From positions 434,001 to 498,000 of the forward strand of contig JAMLGZ010000001.1 of assembly GCA_023957385.1 (NCBI GenBank): DNA of 64,000 nucleotides. The letters run 5' to 3'. Positions within the stretch are counted from its first letter, which is position 1; each line of letters begins with the position of its first letter. This stretch comes from Brumimicrobium sp. (GTDB lineage Bacteria; Bacteroidota; Bacteroidia; Flavobacteriales_D; Crocinitomicaceae). The position numbers and the translations under genes are program-made. Below are positions 15,009-24,759 of the stretch, in pieces. The notes under the pieces are model-generated. The model was not told where the DNA came from and made no database searches. It was given only the letters and a program-made list of their open reading frames with translations.

Positions 15009-16631
15009 ATGAGAATATTTCGAATAAAGCATATTGTATTTCTTACGAGTGTTGCCTTACTAGTTTTGGTTTCATTACAATTGTATCAGGTTTTTCAGTT
15101 ATATGATAAAAAATCTGAGGAGTTTAATACACATATCAACAACATCTTAGGCAAAATTGCTATCCGACATGAGAAAGCTTCAGACTTACAACGTTACAGT
15201 GCCTTCTTTGGAAAAGATTTTAGAGGACAATACAAACAAGCCTTGAAACAAGAGTTCCAAAACCTATTGCCTGTAAAAGAATCCGTTTCTATAAGAGACA
15301 CTTTTATTTATGAAGATGGAAGAAGAGTAAAATATTTACAAATCACAGGTGAAACCTATGATTCCATTAGCCATTTGTCTGCCAATCACAGTGTATTAGT
15401 TAGAGATATTAGTGAAATGGCTAGTTATATTCGGAAAGGAGGAATAACTTCTTCAGCTGATTCGAGCAATATTGCATATCAATTAGACCGTAGGGTAATG
15501 AATAGCTTATTTAAGAAATCAAAATATATCAACGATATAATGATTTCTGTCTTTCACGATTTTAATCAGGTTACTGCGAATGATAGGATTAATCTTGCTT
15601 TTCTTGACTCTATTGTTGCCCAAACCTTTGAGGAAGAAGAGTTGGATACGAAATACAGTTATGTAATCTATGACGAAAATAATGAAGCAGTAGAGTTCCC
15701 TTCCTATACCGATAAATATAATCTAAAGATAATTAAGGAGAAAGCAGAAAGAATTAAATTATTCCCTGGAAATGTATTTGACGAGGAACTAATGTTATAC
15801 GTGTACTTTCCCCAACGAAATTTTGTACTATTTCATGAAATATGGCCAGCACTCACCGTTAGTTTTCTTTTGGTGATTTTGATTGTACTGTCTTTCTATG
15901 TATTATTTCGTGCTGTTATTGAAGAACGTAAGTTAGCTGAAGCTAAGAATGATCTTATCTCCAATATGACACATGAATTTAAAACTCCAATTAGTACAAT
16001 ATCACTTGCCTGTGAAGCAATGAAAGATGGCGATATGAATAAAGGAGACATGTCGAGTGTATCTCCTTTTATTACGATGATTGAGGAAGAGAATAAACGT
16101 TTACAGGGTTTGGTTGATCAAATTCTACGTAGCGCAATTTTAGACCGCGGAAAATTTAATTTAAAGAAAACACAATTAGAATTAAATGAAATCGTTTCTA
16201 ATGGCGTAACAAAAGCAAAAATGAGAATCTCGAATGGCACACTCAAGATGGAATTAGAACCGGGAATGCTTCCGTTTATGGGGGATGCTGTGCATACGAG
16301 TAATATCATTGCAAACCTGATTGATAATGCTATTAAATATTCCAAAGAAACAATTGATATCCTTGTAAAAACACAAAAATTATCAAACGGAGACTATAAA
16401 TTTTCCGTTATAGATAAAGGTATTGGTATAAAACATGAACACATAGATAAAATATTTGATAAACTATATAGAGTTCCAACTGGTAACGTGCACAATGTGA
16501 AAGGGTATGGATTAGGTTTAAATTATGTGAAAACAATTGTAGAAAAAAGTGAGTGGGATATACATGCTTATAGTAAATATGGAGAGGGAACTACTTTTGA
16601 AGTAATAATTAGAAACGTTGAAAAAAAATGA
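15009..16631 (+). CDS. Membrane sensor histidine kinase (two-component system)
   Basis: A 540-residue kinase. A membrane span at residues 8-28 and another near 270-295 enclose a ~240-residue extracytoplasmic sensor region that I cannot assign. The HisKA domain contains the phospho-acceptor motif MTHEFKTPIS (His near 322). The ATPase domain shows the N box NLIDNAIKYSKE (near 436), G1 DKGIGI and G2 GYGLGLNYVKTIV. It overlaps the response regulator by four bases (ATGA), so the two form an operon and almost certainly a cognate pair. Bacteroidota kinases of this form regulate envelope and surface functions, but the sequence does not identify the signal. Confidence 0.92.
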   Translation: MRIFRIKHIVFLTSVALLVLVSLQLYQVFQLYDKKSEEFNTHINNILGKIAIRHEKASDLQRYSAFFGKDFRGQYKQALKQEFQNLLPVKESVSIRDTFIYEDGRRVKYLQITGETYDSISHLSANHSVLVRDISEMASYIRKGGITSSADSSNIAYQLDRRVMNSLFKKSKYINDIMISVFHDFNQVTANDRINLAFLDSIVAQTFEEEELDTKYSYVIYDENNEAVEFPSYTDKYNLKIIKEKAERIKLFPGNVFDEELMLYVYFPQRNFVLFHEIWPALTVSFLLVILIVLSFYVLFRAVIEERKLAEAKNDLISNMTHEFKTPISTISLACEAMKDGDMNKGDMSSVSPFITMIEEENKRLQGLVDQILRSAILDRGKFNLKKTQLELNEIVSNGVTKAKMRISNGTLKMELEPGMLPFMGDAVHTSNIIANLIDNAIKYSKETIDILVKTQKLSNGDYKFSVIDKGIGIKHEHIDKIFDKLYRVPTGNVHNVKGYGLGLNYVKTIVEKSEWDIHAYSKYGEGTTFEVIIRNVEKK

Positions 16632-17317
16632 ATGAGAAAAGAAAATTGTTGTTGGCTGAGGATGATAAAAACTTAGGTTCTTTACTTTCCTCCTACCTAA
16701 TGGCAAAAAATTATGATGTAGATTTAGCAAAAGATGGGAAGGAAGCACTCGAAAAATTCCATCAGAATACTTATCAATTCTTGATTTTAGATGTAATGAT
16801 GCCTATTATGGATGGATTTACAGTAGCAAAAGAAATTAGAGAACTGGATTCAAAGATTCCTATTCTTTTTCTTACAGCCAAATCATTGAAAGAAGATAAA
16901 TTGGAAGGATTCTCTATCGGTGCAGATGATTATATGACCAAACCTTTCAGTATGGAAGAATTGGTTGCTCGTGTGGAAGCTATTCTCAAAAGAACCTATT
17001 CTAACGAAAACAGCGTAGATGATAATTATACCATTGGTACTTTTGAATTTGATACACAGCGACGTATTATTAGAAATGGTGCAGAAGAAACTAGTCTTAC
17101 TACCAAAGAAAGCCAGTTGCTTAAATTATTGGTAAAAAATAAGAATCAGATTCTAGATAGAAATGCAGCTCTTAGAGCCATTTGGGGTGATGATAGTTAC
17201 TTTAATGGTCGAAGTATGGATGTATATATTGCCAAACTTCGTAAGATGTTAAAGGATGATGAAAATATCCAGATTATCAATGTTCATGGTAAAGGATTTA
17301 AGCTGATAGACCAGTAA
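16628..17317 (+). CDS. OmpR/PhoB-family response regulator, partner of the preceding kinase
   Basis: A 229-residue regulator. The receiver domain (1-120) has the acidic pocket EDD (11-13), phospho-acceptor Asp55 in LILDVMMP, and the conserved Thr/Lys of FLTAKS and DDYMTKPF. Residues 132-229 are a winged-helix DNA-binding domain (LTTKESQLLKLLVKNKNQIL ... RSMDVYIAKLRKMLK). The start codon overlaps the kinase stop. OmpR-family proteins bind direct repeats of about 10-11 bp, so the tandem repeat upstream of the adhesin gene (10045-10066) is a possible target, though nothing shows this directly. Confidence 0.94.
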   Translation: MNEKRKLLLAEDDKNLGSLLSSYLMAKNYDVDLAKDGKEALEKFHQNTYQFLILDVMMPIMDGFTVAKEIRELDSKIPILFLTAKSLKEDKLEGFSIGADDYMTKPFSMEELVARVEAILKRTYSNENSVDDNYTIGTFEFDTQRRIIRNGAEETSLTTKESQLLKLLVKNKNQILDRNAALRAIWGDDSYFNGRSMDVYIAKLRKMLKDDENIQIINVHGKGFKLIDQ

Positions 17318-17330
17318 AATCAAGCACTTT

Positions 17331-17338
17331 TATTTTTG
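17331..17338 (+). promoter_or_regulatory. -7 box for the NPYG-repeat gene
   Basis: TATTTTTG matches TAnnTTTG and lies 51 bases before the ATG at 17390. It supports that ATG, since an upstream in-frame TTG at 17336 overlaps the box itself. Confidence 0.5.
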
Positions 17339-17389
17339 GCACATTATTCGTTTATAATATGGTATTATAAACCAATAAAATTTATAGCC

Positions 17390-18091
17390 ATGAAAACAAT
17401 TTACTTATTCGGGGTAGTGCTAATGGCTTTTACATGTGAAAGCTTTGCACAAAGTCTAAAAGAGTTTGGTCAAAATGAAACATCTTTAGATCAAGCTGAA
17501 AATACTACTGCTGATAATAATAATGAAGCAGCAATGATTATTTATAATCCGAATTCTCCAGGAACTGGATATTATAACCCTTATGGATATGGGACTCCTA
17601 ATCCTTTTGGAAATAATCCTTACGGCTATAATCCTTATGGTAACAATCCTTATGGCTATAACCCATACGGTAACAACCCTTACGGTTATAATCCTTATGG
17701 TAACAATCCATACGGTAACAATCCATACGGTAACAATCCATACGGCAATAATCCTTATGGTTATAATCCTTACGGTAATAACGGTTATGGAAATAATAAC
17801 GGTTATGGAAATAATCGCAATACCTTCAATCAGTTTTTACGCATTATTCAAGATGAAAGCTTTGATAGTAACCGTCTAAAAATGGCAAATGATTATGCTC
17901 GAAAAGGAAGAATGACTGCTGAGGAGATTGCTCAAGTTTGTAGAACTTTTACTTTCGATAGCTATAAATTAGAATTTGCTAAAGTTGCTTATCAAAATTG
18001 TATAGACAAGAGAAATTACTTCTTATTGAGGAGCGCGTTTACTTTCGCAAGTTATTACAACAATTTGATGGATTATGTGAATGCTCATTAA
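17390..18091 (+). CDS. Secreted NPYG-repeat protein with C-terminal DUF4476 domain
   Basis: A 233-residue protein. A signal peptide (MKTIYLFGVVLMAFTCESFAQ) is followed by an Asn/Asp-rich stretch and then about 75 residues of NPYGNNPYGY-type repeats. The last ~90 residues fit DUF4476 (FDSNRLKMANDYARKGRMTA ... FTFDSYKLEFAKVAY). DUF4476 is widespread in Bacteroidota exported proteins; its function is not established. The Tyr/Asn/Gly/Pro-rich repeat is probably unstructured and could be a flexible or adhesive spacer. No T9SS tail is present, so it is probably periplasmic or in the envelope. I placed the start at the ATG giving a clean signal peptide rather than the TTG 18 codons upstream. Confidence 0.82.
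   Translation: MKTIYLFGVVLMAFTCESFAQSLKEFGQNETSLDQAENTTADNNNEAAMIIYNPNSPGTGYYNPYGYGTPNPFGNNPYGYNPYGNNPYGYNPYGNNPYGYNPYGNNPYGNNPYGNNPYGNNPYGYNPYGNNGYGNNNGYGNNRNTFNQFLRIIQDESFDSNRLKMANDYARKGRMTAEEIAQVCRTFTFDSYKLEFAKVAYQNCIDKRNYFLLRSAFTFASYYNNLMDYVNAH
17576..17812 (+). repeat. Short in-frame tandem repeats encoding NPYG/NNPYG
   Basis: About 237 bases of imperfect 15-base units (AATCCTTATGGTAAC type) with mostly silent variation. Stretches such as 17700-17750 are almost identical, so unit number is likely to vary between strains by slippage. The repeat preserves the reading frame in units of 15 bases. Confidence 0.85.
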
Positions 18092-18115
18092 GTAGAAAGT
18101 AGATTAGGAATATAG

Positions 18116-18149
18116 TTGGGGTGTAATTTATTGCACCCTAATTTTTTTT
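18116..18149 (+). terminator. Rho-independent terminator
   Basis: TTGGGGTGTAA (18116-18126) pairs with TTGCACCCTAA (18131-18141) through nine Watson-Crick and two G-U pairs, followed by eight T. It ends the NPYG-repeat transcript, 25 bases after its stop. Confidence 0.85.
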
Positions 18150-18166
18150 ATAGTAAGCTCTCTTAT

Positions 18167-18538
18167 TTATTTTTTAAATAAGAAGAAAACGGCAAGTACT
18201 AAAAACACAAATCCAATAAGGTGATTTAAACGAAAAGTATCTGTCTTAAAGAAAAATAGTGCAAAGGCAGTAAATACAGTTAATGTAATAACTTCTTGAA
18301 TTACTTTTAGTTGCCAGATATTAAAAGGGCCACCATTATCGGAGTAGCCAATACGATTCGCAGGAACCTGGAGAGAGTATTCAAATAAGGCTATTCCCCA
18401 ACTAATAAGAATAATGCTTACTAATCCTAAATTATCAAACCATTTGATTTGTTTAAATTTTAAATGACCATACCAAGCAAAAGTCATAAACGCATTTGAG
18501 AGAATAAGCAAAAGAATAGTGAAAATAGCTCGTTTCAT
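18167..18538 (-). CDS. DUF486 family small membrane protein
   Basis: A 123-residue protein with four predicted membrane segments. It has the DUF486 (COG3169) signature: NAFMTFAWYGHLK near the start, SWGIALFEYSLQVPANRIGY in the middle and QLKVIQEVITLTVF after it. The family looks like half of a drug/metabolite-type transporter and has no established function. It is probably monocistronic, 35 bases downstream of queG on the same strand. Confidence 0.9.
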   Translation of the reverse strand: MKRAIFTILLLILSNAFMTFAWYGHLKFKQIKWFDNLGLVSIILISWGIALFEYSLQVPANRIGYSDNGGPFNIWQLKVIQEVITLTVFTAFALFFFKTDTFRLNHLIGFVFLVLAVFFLFKK

Positions 18539-18573
18539 AAAGAATAATTTGATGCAAATTAAAGGAAATATGT

Positions 18574-19506
18574 TTATTCATCTTTATCAAAAAGGAAATC
18601 AATATTTCGTTTAAGTCCTTCGTATTTTGCTCGTTTTACTGCACTGTCTTTAAATATTTCTTTATAAATATCTTCCGTAATCTCTTTCCATTCAGCTTTG
18701 GTAAATTCCAATATTTTGGGGCGTGGAGTTAATAGCGATTCTTGATGAGGTGTGGCAAATTTATTCCAAGGGCAAACATCTTGGCAGATATCACACCCAA
18801 ACATCCAATTCTCCATTTTTCCTTTAAATTCGGAAGGTAAAAGTTGATCCTTCAATTCGATAGTGAGGTAAGAAATACATTTCTTTGCTTCAATTTTGTA
18901 TGGTGTAAGCGCTCCTGTTGGACAGGCGTCAATACATCGGGTACAAGTTCCACAATAATCTTTAATAGGACCATCATAGACAAGTGGCAAATCAATAATT
19001 AATTCACCGATAAAATGAAAAGATCCTTTTTGAGGAGTAATGAGTAAGGCATTTTTTCCAATCCAGCCTAAACCTGAGCGTTTTGCCCAAGCTTTATCTA
19101 AAACTGGAGCAGAATCTGTGAAAACTCTTCCTTCTACTTCACCAATTTCTTCTTGAATTGCTTTAAAAAGCTCCTTTAGTTTATCCTTAATCACAAAATG
19201 ATAATCGATACCATAGGCATACTTGGCTAATTTAGGAGCTTCAGGGTCTTTTTGTCGTTCTTCTGGGTAATAATTAAAAAGTAAGGAAATCACTGATTTT
19301 GCCCCTGAAACTAATTTACGTGGATCTAATCGTTTGTCAAAATGATTTTCCATCCACTGCATCTTTCCATGCCATCCATTTTTCAGATAAGCTGCCAGAT
19401 GAGGAGCTTCGTCTTCTAAATAGTCAGCTTTTGATATACCGCAATACATAAAGCCTAATTCTTGAGCTTTATTTTTTATAAAACGAGTATTCTCCTCAAT
19501 AGTCAT
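18574..19506 (-). CDS. queG: Epoxyqueuosine reductase
   Basis: A 310-residue cytosolic cobalamin-dependent enzyme that catalyses the last step of queuosine synthesis, reducing epoxyqueuosine in the anticodon of GUN tRNAs. Two ferredoxin-type [4Fe-4S] motifs are clear: [15 protein letters not shown] near residue 184 and [11 protein letters not shown] near 237. Other family landmarks are [10 protein letters not shown] and [13 protein letters not shown]. Length is normal for the short form without a C-terminal HEAT-like extension. Its ATG is 5 bases after the ruvB stop, so the two are co-transcribed. Confidence 0.95.
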   Translation of the reverse strand: MTIEENTRFIKNKAQELGFMYCGISKADYLEDEAPHLAAYLKNGWHGKMQWMENHFDKRLDPRKLVSGAKSVISLLFNYYPEERQKDPEAPKLAKYAYGIDYHFVIKDKLKELFKAIQEEIGEVEGRVFTDSAPVLDKAWAKRSGLGWIGKNALLITPQKGSFHFIGELIIDLPLVYDGPIKDYCGTCTRCIDACPTGALTPYKIEAKKCISYLTIELKDQLLPSEFKGKMENWMFGCDICQDVCPWNKFATPHQESLLTPRPKILEFTKAEWKEITEDIYKEIFKDSAVKRAKYEGLKRNIDFLFDKDE

Positions 19507-19511
19507 TAGAA

Positions 19512-20555
19512 TTAGAATAAATTCCCTTGCGGATTGGAAGGAAAGATTCCCAAATGCTCAAATGATTTAGGAGTAGCTTTACGTCCACGTTGTGTACGAA
19601 CTAAATATCCTTCTTGAATTAAGAATGGTTCATACACTTCCTCTAAGGTTCCTGCATTTTCACCTACTGCTGTGGCGAGAGTGGTTATACCTACAGGTCC
19701 CCCATTAAATTTTTCAATCAAGGTACGCAATAATCTATTATCCATCTCATCTAAACCGTTTTTATCGACATTCAGTGCAGATAAAGCGATATTAGTGATT
19801 TTCAAATCAATCTTGCCTGTACCTTTTATTTGTGCAAAATCACGAATCCTTCTTAGTAAGGCATTGGCGATACGAGGAGTTCCTCTACTTCTGCTGGCAA
19901 TTTCATGCGCTGCTTCATATTCGATTGGAATATTTAGTAAGTTAGCAGAACGTTCTACGATTAAGGTAAGCGTCTTAGCGTCGTAATATTGCAGACGAGA
20001 ATTAATACCGAATCTTGCTCGAAGAGGAGCGGTTAGTAAACCTGATCGCGTAGTGGCACCAACCAGCGTAAATGGGTTCAATGCAATTTGTACGGTGCGT
20101 GCATTAGGTCCTGAGTCGATGAGAATATCTATCGTAAAATCCTCCATGGCAGAATAAAGATATTCCTCTATTACAGGTGATAGACGATGTATCTCATCAA
20201 TAAATAGTACATCTCCTTTTTCAAGATTAGTAAGTAATCCAGCTAAATCACCTGGTTTATCTAGAACTGGTCCGGAAGTTACTTTAAATCCAACATTTAA
20301 CTCATTAGCTATGATATTAGCTAAAGTCGTTTTTCCGAGTCCTGGGGGGCCGTGTAATAAAACATGGTCGAGAGGTTCTTTTCGTTGTTTTGTAGCTTCT
20401 ACAAAAATACGAAGATTATCTATAATGCTGGCCTGACCGGTAAAATCGTCAAAACTTTTAGGTCGTAAGACTTTATCCAAATCATTTTCTTGACTCTCGC
20501 GTTCATAATGATAATCGAAATCTTCCTCTTCCACTTTATAAAAATTGTGAATCAA
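19512..20555 (-). CDS. ruvB: Holliday junction branch migration ATPase RuvB
   Basis: A 347-residue AAA+ motor of the RuvAB complex that drives branch migration of Holliday junctions in recombinational repair. Walker [12 protein letters not shown] lies near residue 70, Walker [10 protein letters not shown] near 119, sensor 1 and arginine-finger region [26 protein letters not shown] follow, and the C-terminal winged helix contains GPVGITTLA and [12 protein letters not shown]. All functional motifs are intact and length is standard. It is the first gene of a two-gene transcript with queG; ruvA and ruvC are not adjacent, as is usual in this phylum. Confidence 0.97.
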   Translation of the reverse strand: MIHNFYKVEEEDFDYHYERESQENDLDKVLRPKSFDDFTGQASIIDNLRIFVEATKQRKEPLDHVLLHGPPGLGKTTLANIIANELNVGFKVTSGPVLDKPGDLAGLLTNLEKGDVLFIDEIHRLSPVIEEYLYSAMEDFTIDILIDSGPNARTVQIALNPFTLVGATTRSGLLTAPLRARFGINSRLQYYDAKTLTLIVERSANLLNIPIEYEAAHEIASRSRGTPRIANALLRRIRDFAQIKGTGKIDLKITNIALSALNVDKNGLDEMDNRLLRTLIEKFNGGPVGITTLATAVGENAGTLEEVYEPFLIQEGYLVRTQRGRKATPKSFEHLGIFPSNPQGNLF

Positions 20556-20761
20556 AAATACAAAAAAGTATGATATGTAATTGTTTTAAGAACTCCTTCT
20601 AAAATTTAAAGATATCCAATCTTGTGGTATGATATTTAAATAAGACTAATTTATATATAAATATCTATATGTAACATACGAAATAACAGTTACTTATAGT
20701 TGAATTAGAATATTTCGTCGGAAACTTTCATAAAATTAAAGTCTATTCCAAAAAATACATT

Positions 20762-20769
20762 TAATTTTG
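20762..20769 (+). promoter_or_regulatory. -7 box for the Na/Pi transporter gene
   Basis: TAATTTTG matches TAnnTTTG, 10 bases before the ATG at 20780 and 19 before the ATG at 20789. It argues against the TTG at 20771. The rest of the 215-base divergent region toward ruvB shows no further site I can support. Confidence 0.5.
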
Positions 20770-20779
20770 TTTGCAATTA

Positions 20780-22879
20780 ATGAGTTTTATGAGAAATATT
20801 CTAACACGCTTCTTTTCTGTATTTTGTGCTATAATTTTTTCATTGGGTATCCATGCTACCACCGCGACAGATTCTGTTGATTTGTTTCATAATGTTTACA
20901 CGACTTCCTTTGAAGAGGGGTTGGATATTTATTGGAGTGTAGATTATCAAGCTTATGAAAAATTATTGGAAGACAATTATTCTATTGTTATCGCTTATAA
21001 TACAAAAGCAAATGCATCCAGGAATTCCAATATAAAAGAATGGGGACGAGTTGATAATATACCTTTACAAGAAACTCATTTTACGTTAGAACATTTAAAG
21101 GGAGATGAGAAATATTATTTTAAGATTGGTGTCAGCAATGGTGAACAAGAATTTTGGTCGGATAGATATTTAAGTAAGACAAAGCGTGGTTGGGGTCTTT
21201 TCCGATTTATGGTGCTCATAGGTTCTTTGGGGATGTTCATTTATGGTATGAAAATCATGAGTGAAGGAATCCAGAAAGCTGCAGGGCGTACACTGCGTAA
21301 TATCTTAGGTTCTTTGACTTCCAATACATTTAAAGGAGCACTCACTGGTTTTGGGGTAACTGCATTAATTCAATCCTCTTCCGTTACGACAGTAATGACG
21401 GTTTCTTTTGTAAATGCTGGAGTTCTAACCTTATTACAAGCTACTGGAATTATCATGGGATCCAATATTGGTACTACCCTTACTGGATGGATCATTAATA
21501 TCTTTGGTTTTGAAGTTGATTTATCCGCTTATATTTTAGTTCTCTTAGCTATAGGCGTTCCGTTAATGTTTGTCAACAAATCGAAATTAAAAGGAATTGC
21601 AAATGCTATCATTGGTTTTTGTTTATTTTTTATTGGACTAGAATTCCTAAAGGGTGCCGTTCCTACGTTAGGGCCTGATTCTGCATTGATTCATTTCTTT
21701 ATTAATTTTAAAGATATCCCGTTTATTAGCACCTTGTTGTTTGTTTTATTAGGTACCTTATTGACCGTAATTATTCAAGCCTCTTCTGCTGCTTTGGCGT
21801 TAACTATGACTCTAGTCGCTGGAGGGATTATGCCTTTTGAGGTGGCAGCAGCCATTTGTTTGGGAGAAAATGTAGGCACAACAATTACTGCTCAATTAGC
21901 TGCAACCGTGGCTAATGTACATGCTAAAAGAGCTGCTTGGATTCACACCCTATTCAATCTGATTGGAGTAGTATGGGTGATTCTGCTATTCCCATATTTC
22001 TTAGAAGGAATCAAGTTATTAATGATTTATTTTGGGCAAGGAGACCCTTTTGAAAATCCAAAGGAATATGCCAATACAGGGATTGCTATTTTCCATACGG
22101 CATTTAATATTTGCAATGTATTATTATTAATATGGTTTGCTCCACAATTAGTTAAATTGTCTGAATTTATCGTAAAATCTAAGGGCGGAGCAGATGAGGA
22201 ATTTCACTTGGATTATATTGGTACCGGATATATGTCATCCCCTGATTTATCGTTATTAGAGGCTAAAAAAGAAATTGCAAAGTTTGGCGAATTGACTAGT
22301 AGAATGTCACTCTTTGCAAGAAGTATGTTGCTTGAAAAGGTAAAAAAGAAACAACGTAAGATTGCCGAACGAATCTCAAAATATGAAGATATTACGGATA
22401 GAGTTGAAGTAGAAATTGCAAATTACTTGAATAAATTAACGGAAAGTGGATTAAGTAATGAAACAGCTTCCCGTATTCGTGGTATGAATAGTATTGCAAA
22501 TAACCTTGAACGTATTGGTGACATCTTCTATCAAATTTCTAAAGCGATTGAAAGGAAAGAAGAAGAAAAAATCGAATTCACTAAAAAGCAACGTCATAAC
22601 CTAATTGAGATGTTTGATTTGGTAGATGAAGCATTTCGAATTATGTGTGAAAACCTAAATAAACACTCCGCAGATGTACATATTGAGGAGGCTATGCTGG
22701 CCGAACGAAATATTAATCATAAGCGTGATCAATTACGTCGTGAATACTTAAGAACGGTATCAGAAGATAAAGATGCTCATTTACAAGGAGGAATTATTTA
22801 TAATTCAATTTTCTCATCCCTAGAAAGAGTAGGAGATCACATCATCAATGTTTCTGAAGGAATTGTTGGGAAAGTGTAA
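20780..22879 (+). CDS. Na/Pi cotransporter family protein with extracytoplasmic N-domain and PhoU-like tail
   Basis: About 699 residues. A signal peptide (FFSVFCAIIFSLGIHA) precedes a ~110-residue beta-rich, fibronectin-like domain (YTTSFEEGLDIYWSVDYQ ... YYFKIGVSNGE). The transporter follows, with two inverted repeats marked by ALIQSSSVTTVM and IIQASSAALALT, the QSSS/QASS signature of the Na/Pi (PF02690) family, plus GSNIGTTLTG and GENVGTTITA. The last ~200 residues are helical and PhoU-like (SRIRGMNSIANNLERIGDIF; SLERVGDHIINVSEGI). Likely role: sodium-coupled phosphate movement across the inner membrane, though several relatives lack measured transport. The fused N-domain is frequent in Bacteroidota members. 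Start: ATG 20780 or 20789. Confidence 0.9.
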   Translation: MSFMRNILTRFFSVFCAIIFSLGIHATTATDSVDLFHNVYTTSFEEGLDIYWSVDYQAYEKLLEDNYSIVIAYNTKANASRNSNIKEWGRVDNIPLQETHFTLEHLKGDEKYYFKIGVSNGEQEFWSDRYLSKTKRGWGLFRFMVLIGSLGMFIYGMKIMSEGIQKAAGRTLRNILGSLTSNTFKGALTGFGVTALIQSSSVTTVMTVSFVNAGVLTLLQATGIIMGSNIGTTLTGWIINIFGFEVDLSAYILVLLAIGVPLMFVNKSKLKGIANAIIGFCLFFIGLEFLKGAVPTLGPDSALIHFFINFKDIPFISTLLFVLLGTLLTVIIQASSAALALTMTLVAGGIMPFEVAAAICLGENVGTTITAQLAATVANVHAKRAAWIHTLFNLIGVVWVILLFPYFLEGIKLLMIYFGQGDPFENPKEYANTGIAIFHTAFNICNVLLLIWFAPQLVKLSEFIVKSKGGADEEFHLDYIGTGYMSSPDLSLLEAKKEIAKFGELTSRMSLFARSMLLEKVKKKQRKIAERISKYEDITDRVEVEIANYLNKLTESGLSNETASRIRGMNSIANNLERIGDIFYQISKAIERKEEEKIEFTKKQRHNLIEMFDLVDEAFRIMCENLNKHSADVHIEEAMLAERNINHKRDQLRREYLRTVSEDKDAHLQGGIIYNSIFSSLERVGDHIINVSEGIVGKV

Positions 22880-22930
22880 ACACTGTTTTTTCTATTTTTT
22901 AATATATCTTTATCTTATCGAAAGAATTCT

Positions 22931-24256
22931 ATGATATACAGATTACTGCAAATTATCATCAATATAGGTATTCATCTCTATTACAGAGAAATACGTATAA
23001 ACAATGCAAAGAATCTGGAACTTATTACGAAGAAACCTACTATTATTATAGCCAATCACCCTAATACGATTATGGATGCTTTTGTGATTGGAACAATTTG
23101 TAAAAGTCCTGTGTATTTTATGACGAAAGCCACAGTTTTTACTTCTCCTTTAAAATTGCGCCTCCTCAAATCGATTAAAATGATTCCGATAAATCGGAAT
23201 TTTGAGAAGTCAACCAAGGGTGTAGATAATCGAAATTCACTATCAGCCTGTTTTCAATTACTCAAAGAAGGTAAAACCTTAGGGATATTTCCGGAAGGAA
23301 CTTCTTTCCAAGAACGTGTATTACGGCCTTTACAAACAGGAACTGCAAAAATAGCATTGGAGACTGAACAACAGAATGATTGGAAATTAGGTTTACAGGT
23401 TATTACTATTGGAACCTATTATGCGCAGCCCGAAAAATTCAGGAGTGATATATTGATAAATATTGATGAGCCAATTCATATTGGAGATTTTCAAGCAAAA
23501 TTTGAAGAAGACAAGAAAGCAACTGTTAATGAGCTAACGGAGATATTTAGAAAACGTTTAGAAAACGTTTTGGTTACGACAGAAACTAAAGAAGATGAGC
23601 GATTAATTGAAGAAATATTTCAAATTCTAAATACTCGATATATTTCCTCTGAAATAAAAGGAATACAGAAGGAAATGAACGAGATGAAAGATATCAAAGA
23701 ATCATTTTATCTCATCAAAGAATCATTCCCAGAAAGAATAAACGAAATAAGAAGAAGTGTTCACACACTTAATGTGAGATTAGGGAAATTAAAAATTGCA
23801 CCTGATTTCTTGGATAGAAAATTTAGAACACTTTTATTCTTACGGCAAATACTTTTTTCTTCGCTTTTCCTTTTATTCATGACTCCAATCGCTCTCTTTG
23901 GATTAATCCATAATTTCTTTCAGTATTGGTTGACTGATAAGATTGTTCTGAGAATATCAAAGGATATTGAATATTATTCATCGCTTGCTATAGTTATAAG
24001 TGCTATTCTCTATCCAATTGTTTATACTAGTTTTATACTCATTATAAGTATATGGCTTCCATTGCATTGGTGGGGTACATTAATCTATATTATATTAATG
24101 CCAACTACGGGTTTATTTGCATTCTGGTATTTTAAATATCTTCAACATATTCGATATAAAATACATTTTTTATTGCTTAAAATAGGGAAGAACAGAGCCT
24201 TGCAGGAACTATTGGATGAAAAAGCCAAGATTAGAAGTTTACTAAATCTTGATTAA
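22931..24256 (+). CDS. Lysophospholipid acyltransferase (PlsC-like) family protein
   Basis: A 441-residue protein. The acyltransferase motifs are IIIANHPNTIMDAF (a variant of NHxxxxD, with Pro and Asn between His and Asp), a central block NRNFEKST and LGIFPEGTSF. These identify the glycerolipid acyltransferase superfamily, which transfers acyl chains to lysophospholipids or related acceptors at the membrane. Residues ~230-290 are helical and charged, and two hydrophobic pairs lie in the C-terminal third (near 305-325 and 345-400). The extended C-terminus is typical of a Bacteroidota subfamily. The acceptor substrate is unknown. Confidence 0.85.
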   Translation: MIYRLLQIIINIGIHLYYREIRINNAKNLELITKKPTIIIANHPNTIMDAFVIGTICKSPVYFMTKATVFTSPLKLRLLKSIKMIPINRNFEKSTKGVDNRNSLSACFQLLKEGKTLGIFPEGTSFQERVLRPLQTGTAKIALETEQQNDWKLGLQVITIGTYYAQPEKFRSDILINIDEPIHIGDFQAKFEEDKKATVNELTEIFRKRLENVLVTTETKEDERLIEEIFQILNTRYISSEIKGIQKEMNEMKDIKESFYLIKESFPERINEIRRSVHTLNVRLGKLKIAPDFLDRKFRTLLFLRQILFSSLFLLFMTPIALFGLIHNFFQYWLTDKIVLRISKDIEYYSSLAIVISAILYPIVYTSFILIISIWLPLHWWGTLIYIILMPTTGLFAFWYFKYLQHIRYKIHFLLLKIGKNRALQELLDEKAKIRSLLNLD

Positions 24257-24298
24257 TAATCAAATCAATTCCGTATTTTTATAGAGTTGTTTTAAATA

Positions 24299-24306
24299 TA
24301 TCTTTG
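24299..24306 (+). promoter_or_regulatory. -7 box for the MORN lipoprotein/dnaG operon
   Basis: TATCTTTG matches TAnnTTTG, 18 bases before the ATG at 24325. The in-frame TTG at 24304 falls inside the box, which excludes it as the start. Confidence 0.6.
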
Positions 24307-24324
24307 CATAAAAAAATATCAAAA

Positions 24325-24759
24325 ATGAATAAATATCTTTTTATACTCTTATTAGTTTGGATGGGTGGAAGTTGTACATCTCATTCTGAAGATAGAGCTA
24401 CTAAAAAAGAAGTTCGGAATTCAGCCATGCAACAAGCCGAAAACCAGTCGTTGATATACGAAGGAGAGAATGGTGAATACAGAGAATGGTATCCAGGACG
24501 TAAGCAATTAAAGATAGAAGGCCGTACGAATGATAACGGAGATAGAGTAGGTATTTGGAAATCCTATTTTGAAAATGGCTCAGAACAATCTGTTGTAGTA
24601 TATGAAAATGGATTGAAAGAAGGAATTTATATCGTACGTTTTCCAAATAATCTAATCCGCTATCGTGGGGAATATCTCCATGATGAACCCATAGGTATTT
24701 GGAAATTTTATGATGAAGAAGGAAATTTAATTGAAGAAAAAGATTATTCAAAGGAATAA
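24325..24759 (+). CDS. MORN-repeat lipoprotein
   Basis: A 144-residue exported protein. A short hydrophobic leader ends at Cys17 (YLFILLLVWMGGSC), a plausible although imperfect lipobox, so it is probably lipid-anchored. The body holds three MORN-type repeats: RVGIWKSYFENG, KEGIYIVRFPNN and PIGIWKFYDEEG. The family is common in Bacteroidota and its role is uncertain. It overlaps dnaG by one base (TAATG), so the two are translationally coupled, an unexpected partner for the primase gene. Confidence 0.8.
   Translation: MNKYLFILLLVWMGGSCTSHSEDRATKKEVRNSAMQQAENQSLIYEGENGEYREWYPGRKQLKIEGRTNDNGDRVGIWKSYFENGSEQSVVVYENGLKEGIYIVRFPNNLIRYRGEYLHDEPIGIWKFYDEEGNLIEEKDYSKE

Noticed and set aside
17576..17812. 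Repeats resembling a CRISPR or minisatellite
   Set aside because: The units are contiguous 15-base in-frame repeats coding NPYGN; there are no unique spacers of constant length and no cas genes.
17583..17879. 98-codon open frame overlapping the NPYG repeat
   Set aside because: It is the out-of-phase reading of the tandem repeat, giving a monotonous Ile/Met/Thr sequence.
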